From: Celeribacter naphthalenivorans
GTDB taxonomy: Bacteria > Pseudomonadota > Alphaproteobacteria > Rhodobacterales > Rhodobacteraceae
NCBI RefSeq assembly: GCF_020524585.1
Contig: NZ_JAIVLK010000007.1
Coordinates: forward strand, 290,907 to 354,906
Direction: 5' to 3'
DNA length: 64,000 nucleotides
Part shown: positions 28,759 through 37,058 of the stretch, piece after piece
Numbering within the stretch: position 1 is the stretch's first letter
Layout: each line of letters opens with the position of its first letter
Program-made: the position numbers and the translations under genes
The notes under the pieces: generated by a model
Told to the model about the DNA's origin: nothing
Databases searched by the model: none
Seen by the model: only the letters and a program-made list of their open reading frames with translations

Positions 28759-29852
28759 GCAAGAAACGCCGCGTCTTTGATATCGACTTTCCGACCGACC
28801 CGGTCGAGGAGGAAACCGCCGCGCCTGTCCCCGCGGGGACAGAAGAGGCGGAGGTGCGCGAAGCCCGTCGTGGCCCGATGGCCAGCGCCATTCAGGAAAA
28901 CGCCTCCGCGCTCCGCGAACGCCAAGCTGCCGAGGCGGCGATCCGCGAAGAGAACGACCGCCTCGCCCATGATTTTGTGCGGATGAAAAAACAGGGTTTG
29001 ATCGTCGATCTCGTTGCGATTGACGCCGTGTCCACGTCGAAACTCACCCGCGACCGGAGCATCACGCGCGATCCCGATCTGGACGAGTTGAAAATCTCCA
29101 TCCGCGAACTTGGCCTCTCAAACCCGATCCGCGTGGAGCAGGTTGGCGACGGCTATGAGCTTGTGCAGGGGTTCCGCCGTCTCACCGCCTACCGCGAACT
29201 TTTTGCGGAAACGGGCGACGAACGTTTCGCAAAAATTCCGGCGGGCCTGATGTCGAGCGGTGAGGCTCTCGATGGACTTTACCGTCGGATGGTCGATGAG
29301 AACCTCGTGCGTCGTGATATTTCTTTTGCGGAAATGGCGGCGCTTGCGCGGGCCTATGCCGCCGATCCGGAGACCGAATGCGCGAACGTCGAGGAGGCCG
29401 TCGCCATTCTCTACGCCTCGGCGAACCGGCAGAAACGCAGCTACATTCGTCACTTCGCGACACTCTTGGATCATATCGGGGGCGCGCTCAAATTTCCGGA
29501 AGCGATCCCGCGTGCCCTTGGTCTCGATCTTGAGAAAAAGTTCGCGGACGATGCGGCGGCGGTGACGCGCGCAAAATCGCGGCTCGCGGCGGCGATGGCG
29601 ACGACGGCAGAGGCCGAGATTGAGGTGCTGCGTGGTTTGCTCACCGAAGTGCGCAAAGCCGAAAAGAAAGCGCCAGCGGGAAAAGCCAACACGCTCAAAA
29701 CCACGTTCCGCATGACTGTCCCCGCGGGGACAGTGCGCTGTGCGGTGCAGGATGGGCGGCTTGAACTGCGATCCGACATGGACTTTGGTCAGATGGAAAA
29801 GCAGAAACTGGAGGCCGCGCTGGCTGCGTTCTTTGCCGAACTGGACAGCTAA
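28755..29852 (+). CDS. parB: Plasmid partition protein ParB
   Basis: A 365-residue ParB/Spo0J-type protein. The ParB N-terminal (CTPase/nuclease-fold) region lies near residues 95-150, with LKISIRELGLSNPIRVEQVG and YELVQGFRRLTAYRELF. The DNA-binding helix-turn-helix region follows, with ENLVRRDISFAEMAALARAY. An Ala- and Lys-rich linker and a C-terminal dimerisation part complete it. It should bind the GTCCCCGCGGGGAC palindromes, two of which lie within its own gene (28825-28842, 29715-29734). It overlaps the parA stop by 4 bases and ends at a strong terminator. Confidence 0.92.
   Translation: MSKKRRVFDIDFPTDPVEEETAAPVPAGTEEAEVREARRGPMASAIQENASALRERQAAEAAIREENDRLAHDFVRMKKQGLIVDLVAIDAVSTSKLTRDRSITRDPDLDELKISIRELGLSNPIRVEQVGDGYELVQGFRRLTAYRELFAETGDERFAKIPAGLMSSGEALDGLYRRMVDENLVRRDISFAEMAALARAYAADPETECANVEEAVAILYASANRQKRSYIRHFATLLDHIGGALKFPEAIPRALGLDLEKKFADDAAAVTRAKSRLAAAMATTAEAEIEVLRGLLTEVRKAEKKAPAGKANTLKTTFRMTVPAGTVRCAVQDGRLELRSDMDFGQMEKQKLEAALAAFFAELDS
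28825..28842. repeat. Partition-site palindrome, copy 3 (5' part of parB)
   Basis: The 18-base perfect palindrome CTGTCCCCGCGGGGACAG again encodes Val-Pro-Ala-Gly-Thr in the gene's frame. Confidence 0.75.
29715..29734. repeat. Partition-site palindrome, copy 4 (3' part of parB)
   Basis: The longest copy is the 20-base perfect palindrome ACTGTCCCCGCGGGGACAGT, encoding Val-Pro-Ala-Gly-Thr near the ParB C-terminus. Confidence 0.75.
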
Positions 29853-29875
29853 AGCACCCGATCAGATGACATGAG

Positions 29876-29908
29876 AAAGGCGGTCCAAGTGGCCGCCTTT
29901 TTTGTTTT
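29876..29908 (+). terminator. Intrinsic terminator after parB
   Basis: AAAGGCGG and CCGCCTTT pair (8-base stem, 9-base loop), followed by TTTTTTGTTTTT. A-rich sequence on the other side of the stem lets it also serve the convergent recombinase gene ending at 29921. Confidence 0.85.
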
Positions 29909-29920
29909 TCGATCTTGCGT

Positions 29921-30967
29921 TTAAAGCCCGGCGGCTTGCGTCAGATTGATCCGGAACCGATCCCGCCGCCGCTGATACCTGCGCGTCATTTCGACAGAGG
30001 CGTGGCCGAGGTGTTTTTGAATATACCGCTCATCGACATCCGCTGAGCTTGCCAGACCCGCGCGCAGGCTGTGACCAGAGAACAGCGCGAGACGCTCTTT
30101 TTCCGGAAGCTCTGCGCGCAGGCCTGCTTTCAGAACCGTGTGCTTGATAAGACGCGCGACGTGTTTGTCGCTGAGGCGGTCCTCCAAAGCGCGTTTTCCA
30201 TCGCGGGAGGTGCGGACGAACACAGGCCCGAAGCCGATCTTCGCGAAGTGCAGCCATTGCTCCAACGCATGAACTGGGCAGGTCGCGTCCGTTGAGCCGC
30301 GTCCGATTTCGACCTCACGCCAACCGGTCTTGGAATTGAGCGTCAAGAGCGCACCTTCCTCATAGATCGTGACCCAGCCGCCGCTGTCCTCTGTGTCGTC
30401 TTTGTGCACGTCGAGGCAGACAATCTCGGTCCGGCGCAAGCCACCGGCATAGCCCATAAGCAAAATCGCCCGATCCCGCAGCCCGCGCAGATCATAGGGC
30501 AGGGTGGCGACCATGGCCTGAATGTCCTCTGGAAAAATCGCTTCCTTTTGGACCGGCGGGCGGGCGTGTTTGCGTTTGATGCCCGCGAGGATGCGGGCGA
30601 TGTGGCGTTCCTTGCGGTTCAGGGTCAGGCCGCGCTGCGCGTAGTTCCATGAGAGGCCGGAGAGGCGACGCTCGATGCTTGCCACCGTCAGAGGGGCGGT
30701 CTTGTCTGAGGGATGTGCGAGGTCGGTGAGATAGAGGCCGATAAGTTCCGGCGACGGGGGCAGGGGGTCCGTGCCCTTCATCCGGCACCACCGCGAGAAA
30801 TGCGCCCAGTCGGCGGCGTAGGCTTTCGCTGTGTTCTCCGCAACCGTGGCCTCCGCATAGGCGCGCGCGGTTTCCACCAGGCGCTCAAGCGATCCTGATC
30901 CTGCCACGTGATCGGGCAAATCAATTTCCACGTCTTTGGGCGGCGGGTTTGCGGGTATTTTGGCCAT
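29921..30967 (-). CDS. Tyrosine-type site-specific recombinase/integrase
   Basis: A 348-residue protein. A SAM-like N-terminal core-binding domain (AENTAKAYAADWAHFSRWCR, about residues 43-62) precedes the catalytic domain. The catalytic set is visible: Arg in GYAGGLRRTEIVCLDV, Lys in LNSKTGWREVEIG, His-x-x-Arg in SGHSLRAGLASSADV, His in IQKHLGHASVEMT, and the nucleophile Tyr in RRYQRRRDRF. Position next to parAB suggests plasmid multimer resolution or integration. A palindromic candidate core site lies just upstream at 30991-31015. Confidence 0.9.
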   Translation of the reverse strand: MAKIPANPPPKDVEIDLPDHVAGSGSLERLVETARAYAEATVAENTAKAYAADWAHFSRWCRMKGTDPLPPSPELIGLYLTDLAHPSDKTAPLTVASIERRLSGLSWNYAQRGLTLNRKERHIARILAGIKRKHARPPVQKEAIFPEDIQAMVATLPYDLRGLRDRAILLMGYAGGLRRTEIVCLDVHKDDTEDSGGWVTIYEEGALLTLNSKTGWREVEIGRGSTDATCPVHALEQWLHFAKIGFGPVFVRTSRDGKRALEDRLSDKHVARLIKHTVLKAGLRAELPEKERLALFSGHSLRAGLASSADVDERYIQKHLGHASVEMTRRYQRRRDRFRINLTQAAGL

Positions 30968-30990
30968 GTTTTGGAGCCTATAACCATTGC

Positions 30991-31015
30991 GTCCGATAAT
31001 GCAAATGTATTGGAC
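30991..31015. repeat. Candidate recombination core site upstream of the recombinase gene
   Basis: GTCCGATA at 30991-30998 and TATTGGAC at 31008-31015 form 8-base arms with one mismatch, separated by 9 bases, 24 bases before the recombinase start. Two inverted arms around a short spacer is the usual crossover-site form for tyrosine recombinases. It could equally be an operator. Confidence 0.4.
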
Positions 31016-31093
31016 ATAATAGGATCGTAAAAACTGCGGCGGTTTTAGGGATATTTTCTGGAAGAAAGCGCCGTGGTGGTCTAGGCTCCGGTC

Positions 31094-31978
31094 ATGAAAA
31101 TGACTCCGCCAGACATCGCATCAGACCAGAGAACCATAGTGCCTTTGCCGCGCTGGGTCACCGCACGGCGAACTGAAACCTTTGAAGATGTGGCTTTTTT
31201 GTCGGGTTATGCCCTCGGACATCTGCATTTGGTGGCGGGGCAGCCCGAGGTGCCCCATGCCTTGTTGCGAGAACGGCTTGCGTTGCGTGCAGCGGAGGCC
31301 TGTGTGGCTTTTTCCGGTCGGATTGAGCGGGCTGCGGATCTGCGCGACAGCTATCATTTGTTGCGTCCCGGAGACCTTCCCGGACCTGCGGGAGAGGTCT
31401 ATTTGCAATGGCGTCGGGCAGTGGAGCGGCCAGTGTCCCCGCGGGGTCTGCATCGCGCTTTGCCCGATCTTGACGCGATGGATGTTGCGGTGTGGCTCGA
31501 TGCGGGAGAGGGGGTGCCGCTTCGACGGGCGGTGGCGGTGTTGGAGACCGTGCTGACAGAGCGACCCCGTGCGCGGGCCACGGCGTTGATCATGGCCGAC
31601 GCCGCATTCGCTCAGGGGATGGGGGCGACGCATGTCTTGCCGTTGCTCTCGCTCGGGGTGAAGCGGGCGGCTTTTAATGCGACGGGCGAAGATTTGGTCG
31701 AGGCCTGCCATCGCGCGGTGCTTTCTGCGGTGCCCGAGGTACTGACACTTGCCGCCGATCTCACGCGCCGGGCGGCGCATCTCAGGGCGATTGCACCGCA
31801 ACTTCGAGCCAAAGGGGCAGGCGAAGCGGTTGCGATGTTTTTGACGCGGGATGCGGTGGCCCCTGCGGCGCTTCCGCTGCCGGATCGTGCCGCGCGGCGG
31901 CTCTGCGATCGGTTGGTCGAGTTGGGCGCGGTGCGCGAGCTCACCGGACGCGATAGCTTTCGGCTTTATGGGGTGTGA
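31094..31978 (+). CDS. DUF1403 family protein
   Basis: A 294-residue protein I recognise as DUF1403, a family of unknown function common on Rhodobacterales plasmids. It is Ala-, Arg- and Leu-rich, with segments EDVAFLSGYALGHLHLVAGQ, LRDSYHLLRPGDLPGPAGEV and LPLPDRAARRLCDRLVELGA. It is coupled to scpB by a GTGA overlap. An internally deleted second copy of its 3' end lies at 54856-55137. A degenerate copy of the partition palindrome lies inside it at 31435-31448. Confidence 0.8.
   Translation: MKMTPPDIASDQRTIVPLPRWVTARRTETFEDVAFLSGYALGHLHLVAGQPEVPHALLRERLALRAAEACVAFSGRIERAADLRDSYHLLRPGDLPGPAGEVYLQWRRAVERPVSPRGLHRALPDLDAMDVAVWLDAGEGVPLRRAVAVLETVLTERPRARATALIMADAAFAQGMGATHVLPLLSLGVKRAAFNATGEDLVEACHRAVLSAVPEVLTLAADLTRRAAHLRAIAPQLRAKGAGEAVAMFLTRDAVAPAALPLPDRAARRLCDRLVELGAVRELTGRDSFRLYGV
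31435..31448. repeat. Degenerate partition-site palindrome
   Basis: GTCCCCGCGGGGTC differs from the parA/parB palindromes by one base, which breaks the last pair of the outer symmetry. Here it is read in a different frame (Ser-Pro-Arg-Gly). Confidence 0.4.
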
Positions 31979-32574
31979 ACATGGCAGGGGCTCAGCGGAC
32001 AGCTGAACTTGATCGCGAGTTGGAGGCTTTGCCGCCGGACCGGCGGTGGCGTGAGTGGATGCATCGGATCGAAGCCGTGCTGTTTGCCTCTGCCACGCCC
32101 GTGCCGCGCGAAGATCTTGCACGGGTCGTGGGGCAGGGCGCCTCGGTCGATCTTCTGGTTGCGGATCTGGCCGCTGATCTTGAGGGGCGAGCCTTTGAGA
32201 TCGCCAAGGTTGGAGGTGGCTGGGTGTTCCGGACGCGCCCCACCTATGCGCCTGCGATCCGTGCGGCGGCGGATGTTGGCGCTCAGCTTCAGGACCTGAG
32301 CGAGTTTGACATCGCGGTGCTCGCTGCGGTGGCCTATCACCAGCCGATCACCCGCGACGGGTTGAAGGATATCTTTGGCAAGGAAATCAGTCGCGACCTG
32401 ATCGGCCGTCTGCATGATCGCCATCTCATCGGCACCGGGCCGCGCAGTCCGCGACGTGGGGCGCCCTATACATTCGTCACGACGGAACAGTTTCTGGTCG
32501 CATTCGGCTTTGAGAGCCTGCAAGACCTGCCGGATCGTGAACAGTTGCAGGATTCCGGGCTGGAGAAGTCTTGA
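31975..32574 (+). CDS. scpB: SMC-Scp complex subunit ScpB-like protein
   Basis: A 199-residue protein with the two winged-helix halves of ScpB: RIEAVLFASATPVPREDLAR near the start, then FDIAVLAAVAYHQPITRDGL, LIGRLHDRHLIGTGPRSPRR and GAPYTFVTTEQFLVAFGFES. Chromosomal ScpB links ScpA and SMC in chromosome condensation. Without scpA here, a plasmid-maintenance role is likely. The start is either GTG at 31975 (overlapping the DUF1403 stop) or ATG at 31981. Its last 180 or so bases recur at 54957-55137. Confidence 0.85.
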   Translation: MNMAGAQRTAELDRELEALPPDRRWREWMHRIEAVLFASATPVPREDLARVVGQGASVDLLVADLAADLEGRAFEIAKVGGGWVFRTRPTYAPAIRAAADVGAQLQDLSEFDIAVLAAVAYHQPITRDGLKDIFGKEISRDLIGRLHDRHLIGTGPRSPRRGAPYTFVTTEQFLVAFGFESLQDLPDREQLQDSGLEKS

Positions 32575-32833
32575 AATGGGCTTGGTGCGTCAGCGCATAT
32601 CGGGTCACTTGGAACGAGCTGGAGCTTTCAGCACGGCAGAAGACCAGCTTCATGAACCAGAAACCTCCGCCCCGTTAATGTGACAACATCGCTCTCGTTC
32701 ATTGGGCCGAGTACCGGTCACGGTCAGATCGCCGGGCGGGAAAACGATCAGCGGTGCCATTAAAGACCATGGAGGCTTACGACGCGGGGGAAGACCTATG
32801 ACATAGCTTTGTTCTTTTTGCGTTTCTTTCAGC

Positions 32834-34471
32834 TTAACCGGCATCGGACAACAACGCCTGACGATCGATTTTGCCGGTCCCGGTCTTAGGCAGATCGGCC
32901 ACATAGTCGAACAGGCGCGGGGCTTTGAAGGGGGTGAGTTGGGATTTGACGTAGTCGCGCAGCTTGCCGGTCTCAGCGTCGTCGGAGGCCACACCGGTGA
33001 TCAGCGTGACAAAGGCTCTGAGTGCCATGCGTTTGTCGGCCAACTGGACCGCGAGCACCGCACATTCATGCACGTCGGGGTGTTCGTTGAGGCAGCGTTC
33101 GACCTCCAGCGGCCAGACCCATTGACCCGACACTTTGATCAGCTCGTCTGCGCGGCCCTGGAAATAATAGTAGCCATCGCGCTTGATAAAGCGGTCGCCG
33201 GTGTAAATCCAATCGCCCCGCACGGTCTCTGCGGTTTTGTCCGGGCGGTTCCAATAGGTTGGCGTCGAAGAATGTCCGCGCACGTACATCACGCCCTCTT
33301 CGCCGGGTTCGGCGGGCTGGCCCTCCGGGGTCTCAAGCCGTACCTCATAGCCGGGCACCCGCGCACCCGCCGCCCCGATACGATGATCGTCGAGCGCATT
33401 GGAGAGGTAGATGTGCAGCAATTCGGTCGAACCGAGCCCCTCGGTCGGCCCGTGCCCGACCAGCGCCTTCCAGGCGTCATAAACATCTTCGGACAGGATC
33501 TCCGCCGCCGACATGGATTTTTTCAAGGACGACAGATCGTGATGGTTCACCGCATCGGCACGCGCAAGCGCGGTGTAGAGCGTCGGAAGGCCAAAGAGCA
33601 CCGTCGGGCGATGGCTCTGGATTGCGTCCAAAACCACATCCGGGCGCGGCTGTCCCGGCACCCAAAGCGAGGCGGCGCCGACGGAGAAAGGAAAGATGAT
33701 CGAATTGCCGAACCCATAGGCGAAATAGGCCTTGGGCACCGAATAACAGATGTCATCGGCGGCGAGTTTCAGCACATGTTCGCCAAAGCTTTGCTGCACA
33801 TAGGCCATGTCGTGATGCAGATGCACGATGCCTTTCGGACGTCCGGTCGACCCAGAGGAATACATCCAGAAGGCCATGTCATCGGGGCCAGTGTCACTGG
33901 CCTCAAGCGTGGTGGCGTGACCTGTCAGGAAGCTCTCCGCAGTGATCTGTCCTGCGGTCGCGGAGGTGTCGCCATTGGCCACGATTGTGGTTTCAAGGGC
34001 GGTGCCTTCGATGGTGTCGCCGGAGAAGGTCGCGGCAAGATCGGCATCGACGAGGGCAAAGCGCGCGCCGCTGTCCTTGAGGAAATAATTGATCACCTCG
34101 GGTTTGGTTTGAATGTTCAAAAGCACCGGCACAAAGCCTGCGCGCACGGCGCCAAAGAACGCCGCCGGGAAGGTGGGCGTGTCATCGAGGAAAAAGGCGA
34201 TGCGTTCCCCGCGATGCAGACCCGCTTTGACAAAGGCATTGCCCCAACGCGCGGCCTCGCCGATCAGCTCGGCATAGGTGAGCGTGCCGGAGGGGCTGAG
34301 CACCGCCGTCTTGTCCGGGTTGCGGGTCAGGTTTTGCCACAAAAGCTCCGAACAATTCGGGTGATCGGCTTTCACATAGCCGATCTCCTCGGCGCCCGGC
34401 GTGGTCTCGGCGACCGGATCGAGGATCGCGAGTGTGGTGTCATTTTTGTGCGTGGGGGTCATCTCAGTCAT
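32834..34471 (-). CDS. Benzoate-CoA ligase family protein
   Basis: A 545-residue AMP-forming acyl-CoA synthetase of the benzoate-CoA ligase branch. The AMP-binding loop is MAFWMYSSGSTGRPKGIVHL, followed by KAYFAYGFGNSIIFPF, which shapes the aryl pocket in this branch. LGSTELLHIYLSN and WIYTGDRFIKRDGYYYFQGR with the hinge Asp/Arg lead to the C-terminal Lys region LPKTGTGKIDRQAL. It activates an aromatic carboxylate to its CoA thioester. The ATG at 34471 is chosen because GGAGGAAG stands just before it. An FAD monooxygenase and a thioesterase are neighbours. Confidence 0.9.
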   Translation of the reverse strand: MTEMTPTHKNDTTLAILDPVAETTPGAEEIGYVKADHPNCSELLWQNLTRNPDKTAVLSPSGTLTYAELIGEAARWGNAFVKAGLHRGERIAFFLDDTPTFPAAFFGAVRAGFVPVLLNIQTKPEVINYFLKDSGARFALVDADLAATFSGDTIEGTALETTIVANGDTSATAGQITAESFLTGHATTLEASDTGPDDMAFWMYSSGSTGRPKGIVHLHHDMAYVQQSFGEHVLKLAADDICYSVPKAYFAYGFGNSIIFPFSVGAASLWVPGQPRPDVVLDAIQSHRPTVLFGLPTLYTALARADAVNHHDLSSLKKSMSAAEILSEDVYDAWKALVGHGPTEGLGSTELLHIYLSNALDDHRIGAAGARVPGYEVRLETPEGQPAEPGEEGVMYVRGHSSTPTYWNRPDKTAETVRGDWIYTGDRFIKRDGYYYFQGRADELIKVSGQWVWPLEVERCLNEHPDVHECAVLAVQLADKRMALRAFVTLITGVASDDAETGKLRDYVKSQLTPFKAPRLFDYVADLPKTGTGKIDRQALLSDAG

Positions 34472-34608
34472 GTCTTCCTCCGCCATAACTTTGGCCATAA
34501 CTTTTGGCTGCGCTTATGAAGGCGCATGCGAATTCGTCGGGCGTTTTCGCCTCGTCCGAAGGTTTTGGAATTTAGGTGGCCGGGCGGGGACACCGCCCGG
34601 CGTGTCGC

Positions 34609-35763
34609 TTAGCTCGCGACAGTCTGTGCCCGGGGGTGCGTGCGGGCGTAGTCCGCCGCGAATTTCGGCGCGATTTGATGCAGGCGCTCTTCGGTCATCC
34701 GACCTGAACGCATCAGGTAGTCATGGGCGAAATCCATCGGATCGAGCTGCATCTTTTCGCCAAAGGTCTCGTACCAGGTGGCCGAGGTGTTGGCCGCATC
34801 GACGATCTTTTTGGCGACCGGCGGTCGGCTGGCCTGATAGGCGGCAAGGGCCTCGTCCAGATCGGTGTGATCCTTGAGCGCATGGACCAGCGCAATCGCA
34901 TCTTCCATCGCCAGACGGGTGCCGGAGCCGATCGAGAAATGCGCCGTATGCACCGCATCGCCCAAAAGCACATTGCGTCCGGCGACCCAGGTCTCGCACC
35001 AAAGCCGCGGGAATTGCCGCCACATGGATTTGTTGGTCACCAGATCGGTGCCCTTGAGCACATCCTTGAACAACTCACCGCAGAGTTTCGCGCTCTCATC
35101 CTCGCTCATCTGGTCAAAGCCATAGGCCTTGTAGGTCGCATCCTCGCATTCGACGATGAAGGTCGAGCGATCCGGCGCGAAACGGTAGTGGTGGGCGTTG
35201 AGCGGGCCTTTGTCGGTCTCGATAAAGGTTTGCGTGAGCGTGTCGAAGGGGATCGTCGCGCCGAACCAGGCAAAATGATTGTCGAAATGCTCATAGGTGG
35301 GTTTGAACTGATCGACAAAGCTCTGACGCATGAGCGAATTGAGCCCGTCCGCGCCGATCACCAGATCCGCTTCGACATCATCGAGGGCGTCCACATGCGT
35401 GTTGAAACGGATGTCGACGCCAAGCGCGCGGGCGCGATCTTTCAGGATTTCGATCAGCTCAAGTCGCCCGACAGCCGTAAACCCGACACCGTCCAGCGTC
35501 ACCTGACCCTTGGGCAGGTTCAGCGTCATGTCCTGCCAACGTTCCATATGCGGCACGATGAGGTCATGGGTTTCCGGGTCGTCGGCCTTCAGGAAATCCA
35601 GCGCGCGGTCCGAGAAAACCACGCCAAATCCAAAGGTTGCCCCCTCCGGGTTCTGTTCGGTCACGCGCAGTTTCACATGCGGCAGAAGGCGGCGAATGAG
35701 GATGGCCGTGTAGAGACCACCCGGCCCGCCGCCGAGAATTTCAATCCTGTTCACTTTGGACAT
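34609..35763 (-). CDS. FAD-dependent aromatic monooxygenase, salicylyl-CoA 5-hydroxylase-like
   Basis: A 384-residue group-A flavoprotein hydroxylase. The FAD-binding ILGGGPGGLYTAILIRRLLP lies at residues 8-27, followed by FGFGVVFSDRALDFL, a stretch shared with the N-terminal half of salicylyl-CoA and aminobenzoyl-CoA hydroxylases. DLVIGADGLNSLMRQ (DG motif) and RNVLLGDAVHTAHFSIGSGT (GD motif) complete the fold. It probably hydroxylates the aryl-CoA made by the adjacent ligase, using NAD(P)H and O2. The start at 35763 follows GGGAGG; the longer upstream reading is rejected. Confidence 0.85.
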   Translation of the reverse strand: MSKVNRIEILGGGPGGLYTAILIRRLLPHVKLRVTEQNPEGATFGFGVVFSDRALDFLKADDPETHDLIVPHMERWQDMTLNLPKGQVTLDGVGFTAVGRLELIEILKDRARALGVDIRFNTHVDALDDVEADLVIGADGLNSLMRQSFVDQFKPTYEHFDNHFAWFGATIPFDTLTQTFIETDKGPLNAHHYRFAPDRSTFIVECEDATYKAYGFDQMSEDESAKLCGELFKDVLKGTDLVTNKSMWRQFPRLWCETWVAGRNVLLGDAVHTAHFSIGSGTRLAMEDAIALVHALKDHTDLDEALAAYQASRPPVAKKIVDAANTSATWYETFGEKMQLDPMDFAHDYLMRSGRMTEERLHQIAPKFAADYARTHPRAQTVAS

Positions 35764-35874
35764 GGTTCCTCCCTTGTTCCTCCGTTGAGATCGCTTTCTG
35801 ATCTCTGGACCTGTGTCGAGGAATACGGTAATATTCAAAATAACGCAAATAGTTTCATAATAAGGAAAATAACA
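35764..35874. promoter_or_regulatory. Divergent promoter region, monooxygenase/thioesterase
   Basis: These 111 bases between divergent genes are AT-rich at 35825-35870, with Shine-Dalgarno sequences at each end (GGGAGG on the minus side, AAGGA on the plus side). It is a likely operator region for the IclR regulator encoded at 36276. No operator could be assigned with certainty. Confidence 0.5.
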
Positions 35875-36279
35875 ATGGCGCCTATCCTGACCGTCGACGT
35901 CACATTCGGAGACTGCGATCCGGCCGGTATCGTGTTCTATCCAAACATTTTTCGCTGGATGGACGCGGCATTTCAAAAGTTTCTGCGTCCGATTGGCGGG
36001 CATCGCGCCGTGGAGGAAGAGTTCGGCAGCATCGGGCTTGGGCTGGCCGATGCGCAGGCGCAGTTCCGCTCCACGATTCGTGAGGGCGATCTGTTGGATG
36101 TGTTTCTGAGCGTTGAAAAATGGTCGGGGCGCAGTGTGACCCTGCGCTACGAGGGGCGCGTGGGGGAGCGTCTGGCCTTTGAAAGCCGCGAGGTGCGTTG
36201 TCTTTTCATTCGAACGGAATCCGGTATTGTCGCCGGAGACATCGGCGCGCTGCGCAGCAAACTCGAAGAGGCATCATGA
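35875..36279 (+). CDS. 4-hydroxybenzoyl-CoA thioesterase family (hot-dog fold) protein
   Basis: A 134-residue hot-dog thioesterase. The start MAPILTVDVTFGDCDPAGIV continues FYPNIFRWMD and carries the family's catalytic Asp in the GDCDPAGIVFYP motif. Length and motif match the Pseudomonas-type 4-hydroxybenzoyl-CoA thioesterase group. With the ligase and monooxygenase it would release a free hydroxylated aromatic acid from its CoA ester. The stop overlaps the iclR-type start (ATGA). Confidence 0.88.
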   Translation: MAPILTVDVTFGDCDPAGIVFYPNIFRWMDAAFQKFLRPIGGHRAVEEEFGSIGLGLADAQAQFRSTIREGDLLDVFLSVEKWSGRSVTLRYEGRVGERLAFESREVRCLFIRTESGIVAGDIGALRSKLEEAS

Positions 36280-37058
36280 CGGAAGAGACGGGACACGGCC
36301 TGAAATCTCTGGATACGGCGTTGAGTGTCCTGGCGTTCATGGGCGACCACGATGGCGCGCTGTCTCTGTCGGATATTGCGCGCGGCTGCAATATGCCGCC
36401 CAGCAAGGTGCACCGCTATCTCGCCTCTTTCGTGACCGCCGGATTGGTCAAGCAACAGGGCCGCTCTGGTCGCTACGATCTTGGCCCCGCTGCGATGCAA
36501 TTGGGGCTGGCGGCCATTGCCCGGCATGATTTCGTCAATGCCACCGCCGATGGCCTGCCGGAGCTGGCGCTGCAAACCGGCATGACCGTGCTTTTGGCCG
36601 TTTGGGCGAATGAAGGCGCCACGGTTGTGCGCTGGCAACGTGGCCTGTCACCGACCGTGACCTCAATCGGGTTGGGGACGACGCTGCCGCTTTTGTCCTC
36701 GGCCACCGGGCGGATTTTCCTTTCCTATGCGCCGAAAGCGGCGATCAAACGCGCGCGCGACAACGAGTTGCGCCGCGCGGCGCGGGCGCCGGGGACGCTG
36801 CCCGATGTGGCCGCGACCGCCGAAGGGCTGGAGCAGTTGAAAACCGCGATCCGGGCGCGGGGCTATGAGACACTATCGGGTGAATTCATTCCGGGTCTGG
36901 TGGCAGCCGCGGCGCCCATTCTCGATTGGCAGGGCGAGGCGCAGGCCGTCGTGACACTCGTCGGTGTGGATCCGGCGCATGTTGCTCCCGGCTCGGAGCC
37001 GCTTGCGGCGCTGCGTCGGTTTTGCATGACGCATTCCGTGGAGCGCGCTCCGGTCTAA
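36276..37058 (+). CDS. IclR family transcriptional regulator
   Basis: A 260-residue IclR protein. The N-terminal winged helix-turn-helix is LSLSDIARGCNMPPSKVHRY then LASFVTAGLVKQQGRSGRYD. The C-terminal effector domain includes GTTLPLLSSATGRIFLSYAP and GYETLSGEFIPGLVAAAAPI. It probably responds to an aromatic acid or its CoA ester and controls the divergent ligase/monooxygenase and thioesterase genes. Its end overlaps the convergent mocA-like gene by 4 bases. Confidence 0.9.
   Translation: MTEETGHGLKSLDTALSVLAFMGDHDGALSLSDIARGCNMPPSKVHRYLASFVTAGLVKQQGRSGRYDLGPAAMQLGLAAIARHDFVNATADGLPELALQTGMTVLLAVWANEGATVVRWQRGLSPTVTSIGLGTTLPLLSSATGRIFLSYAPKAAIKRARDNELRRAARAPGTLPDVAATAEGLEQLKTAIRARGYETLSGEFIPGLVAAAAPILDWQGEAQAVVTLVGVDPAHVAPGSEPLAALRRFCMTHSVERAPV

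Noticed and set aside
32939..34519. 526-codon plus-strand frame opposite the aryl-CoA ligase
   Set aside because: The ligase motifs on the minus strand are unambiguous.
34723..35874. Long upstream extension of the thioesterase frame
   Set aside because: Runs antisense through the monooxygenase; the family start motif and ribosome site place the start at 35875.
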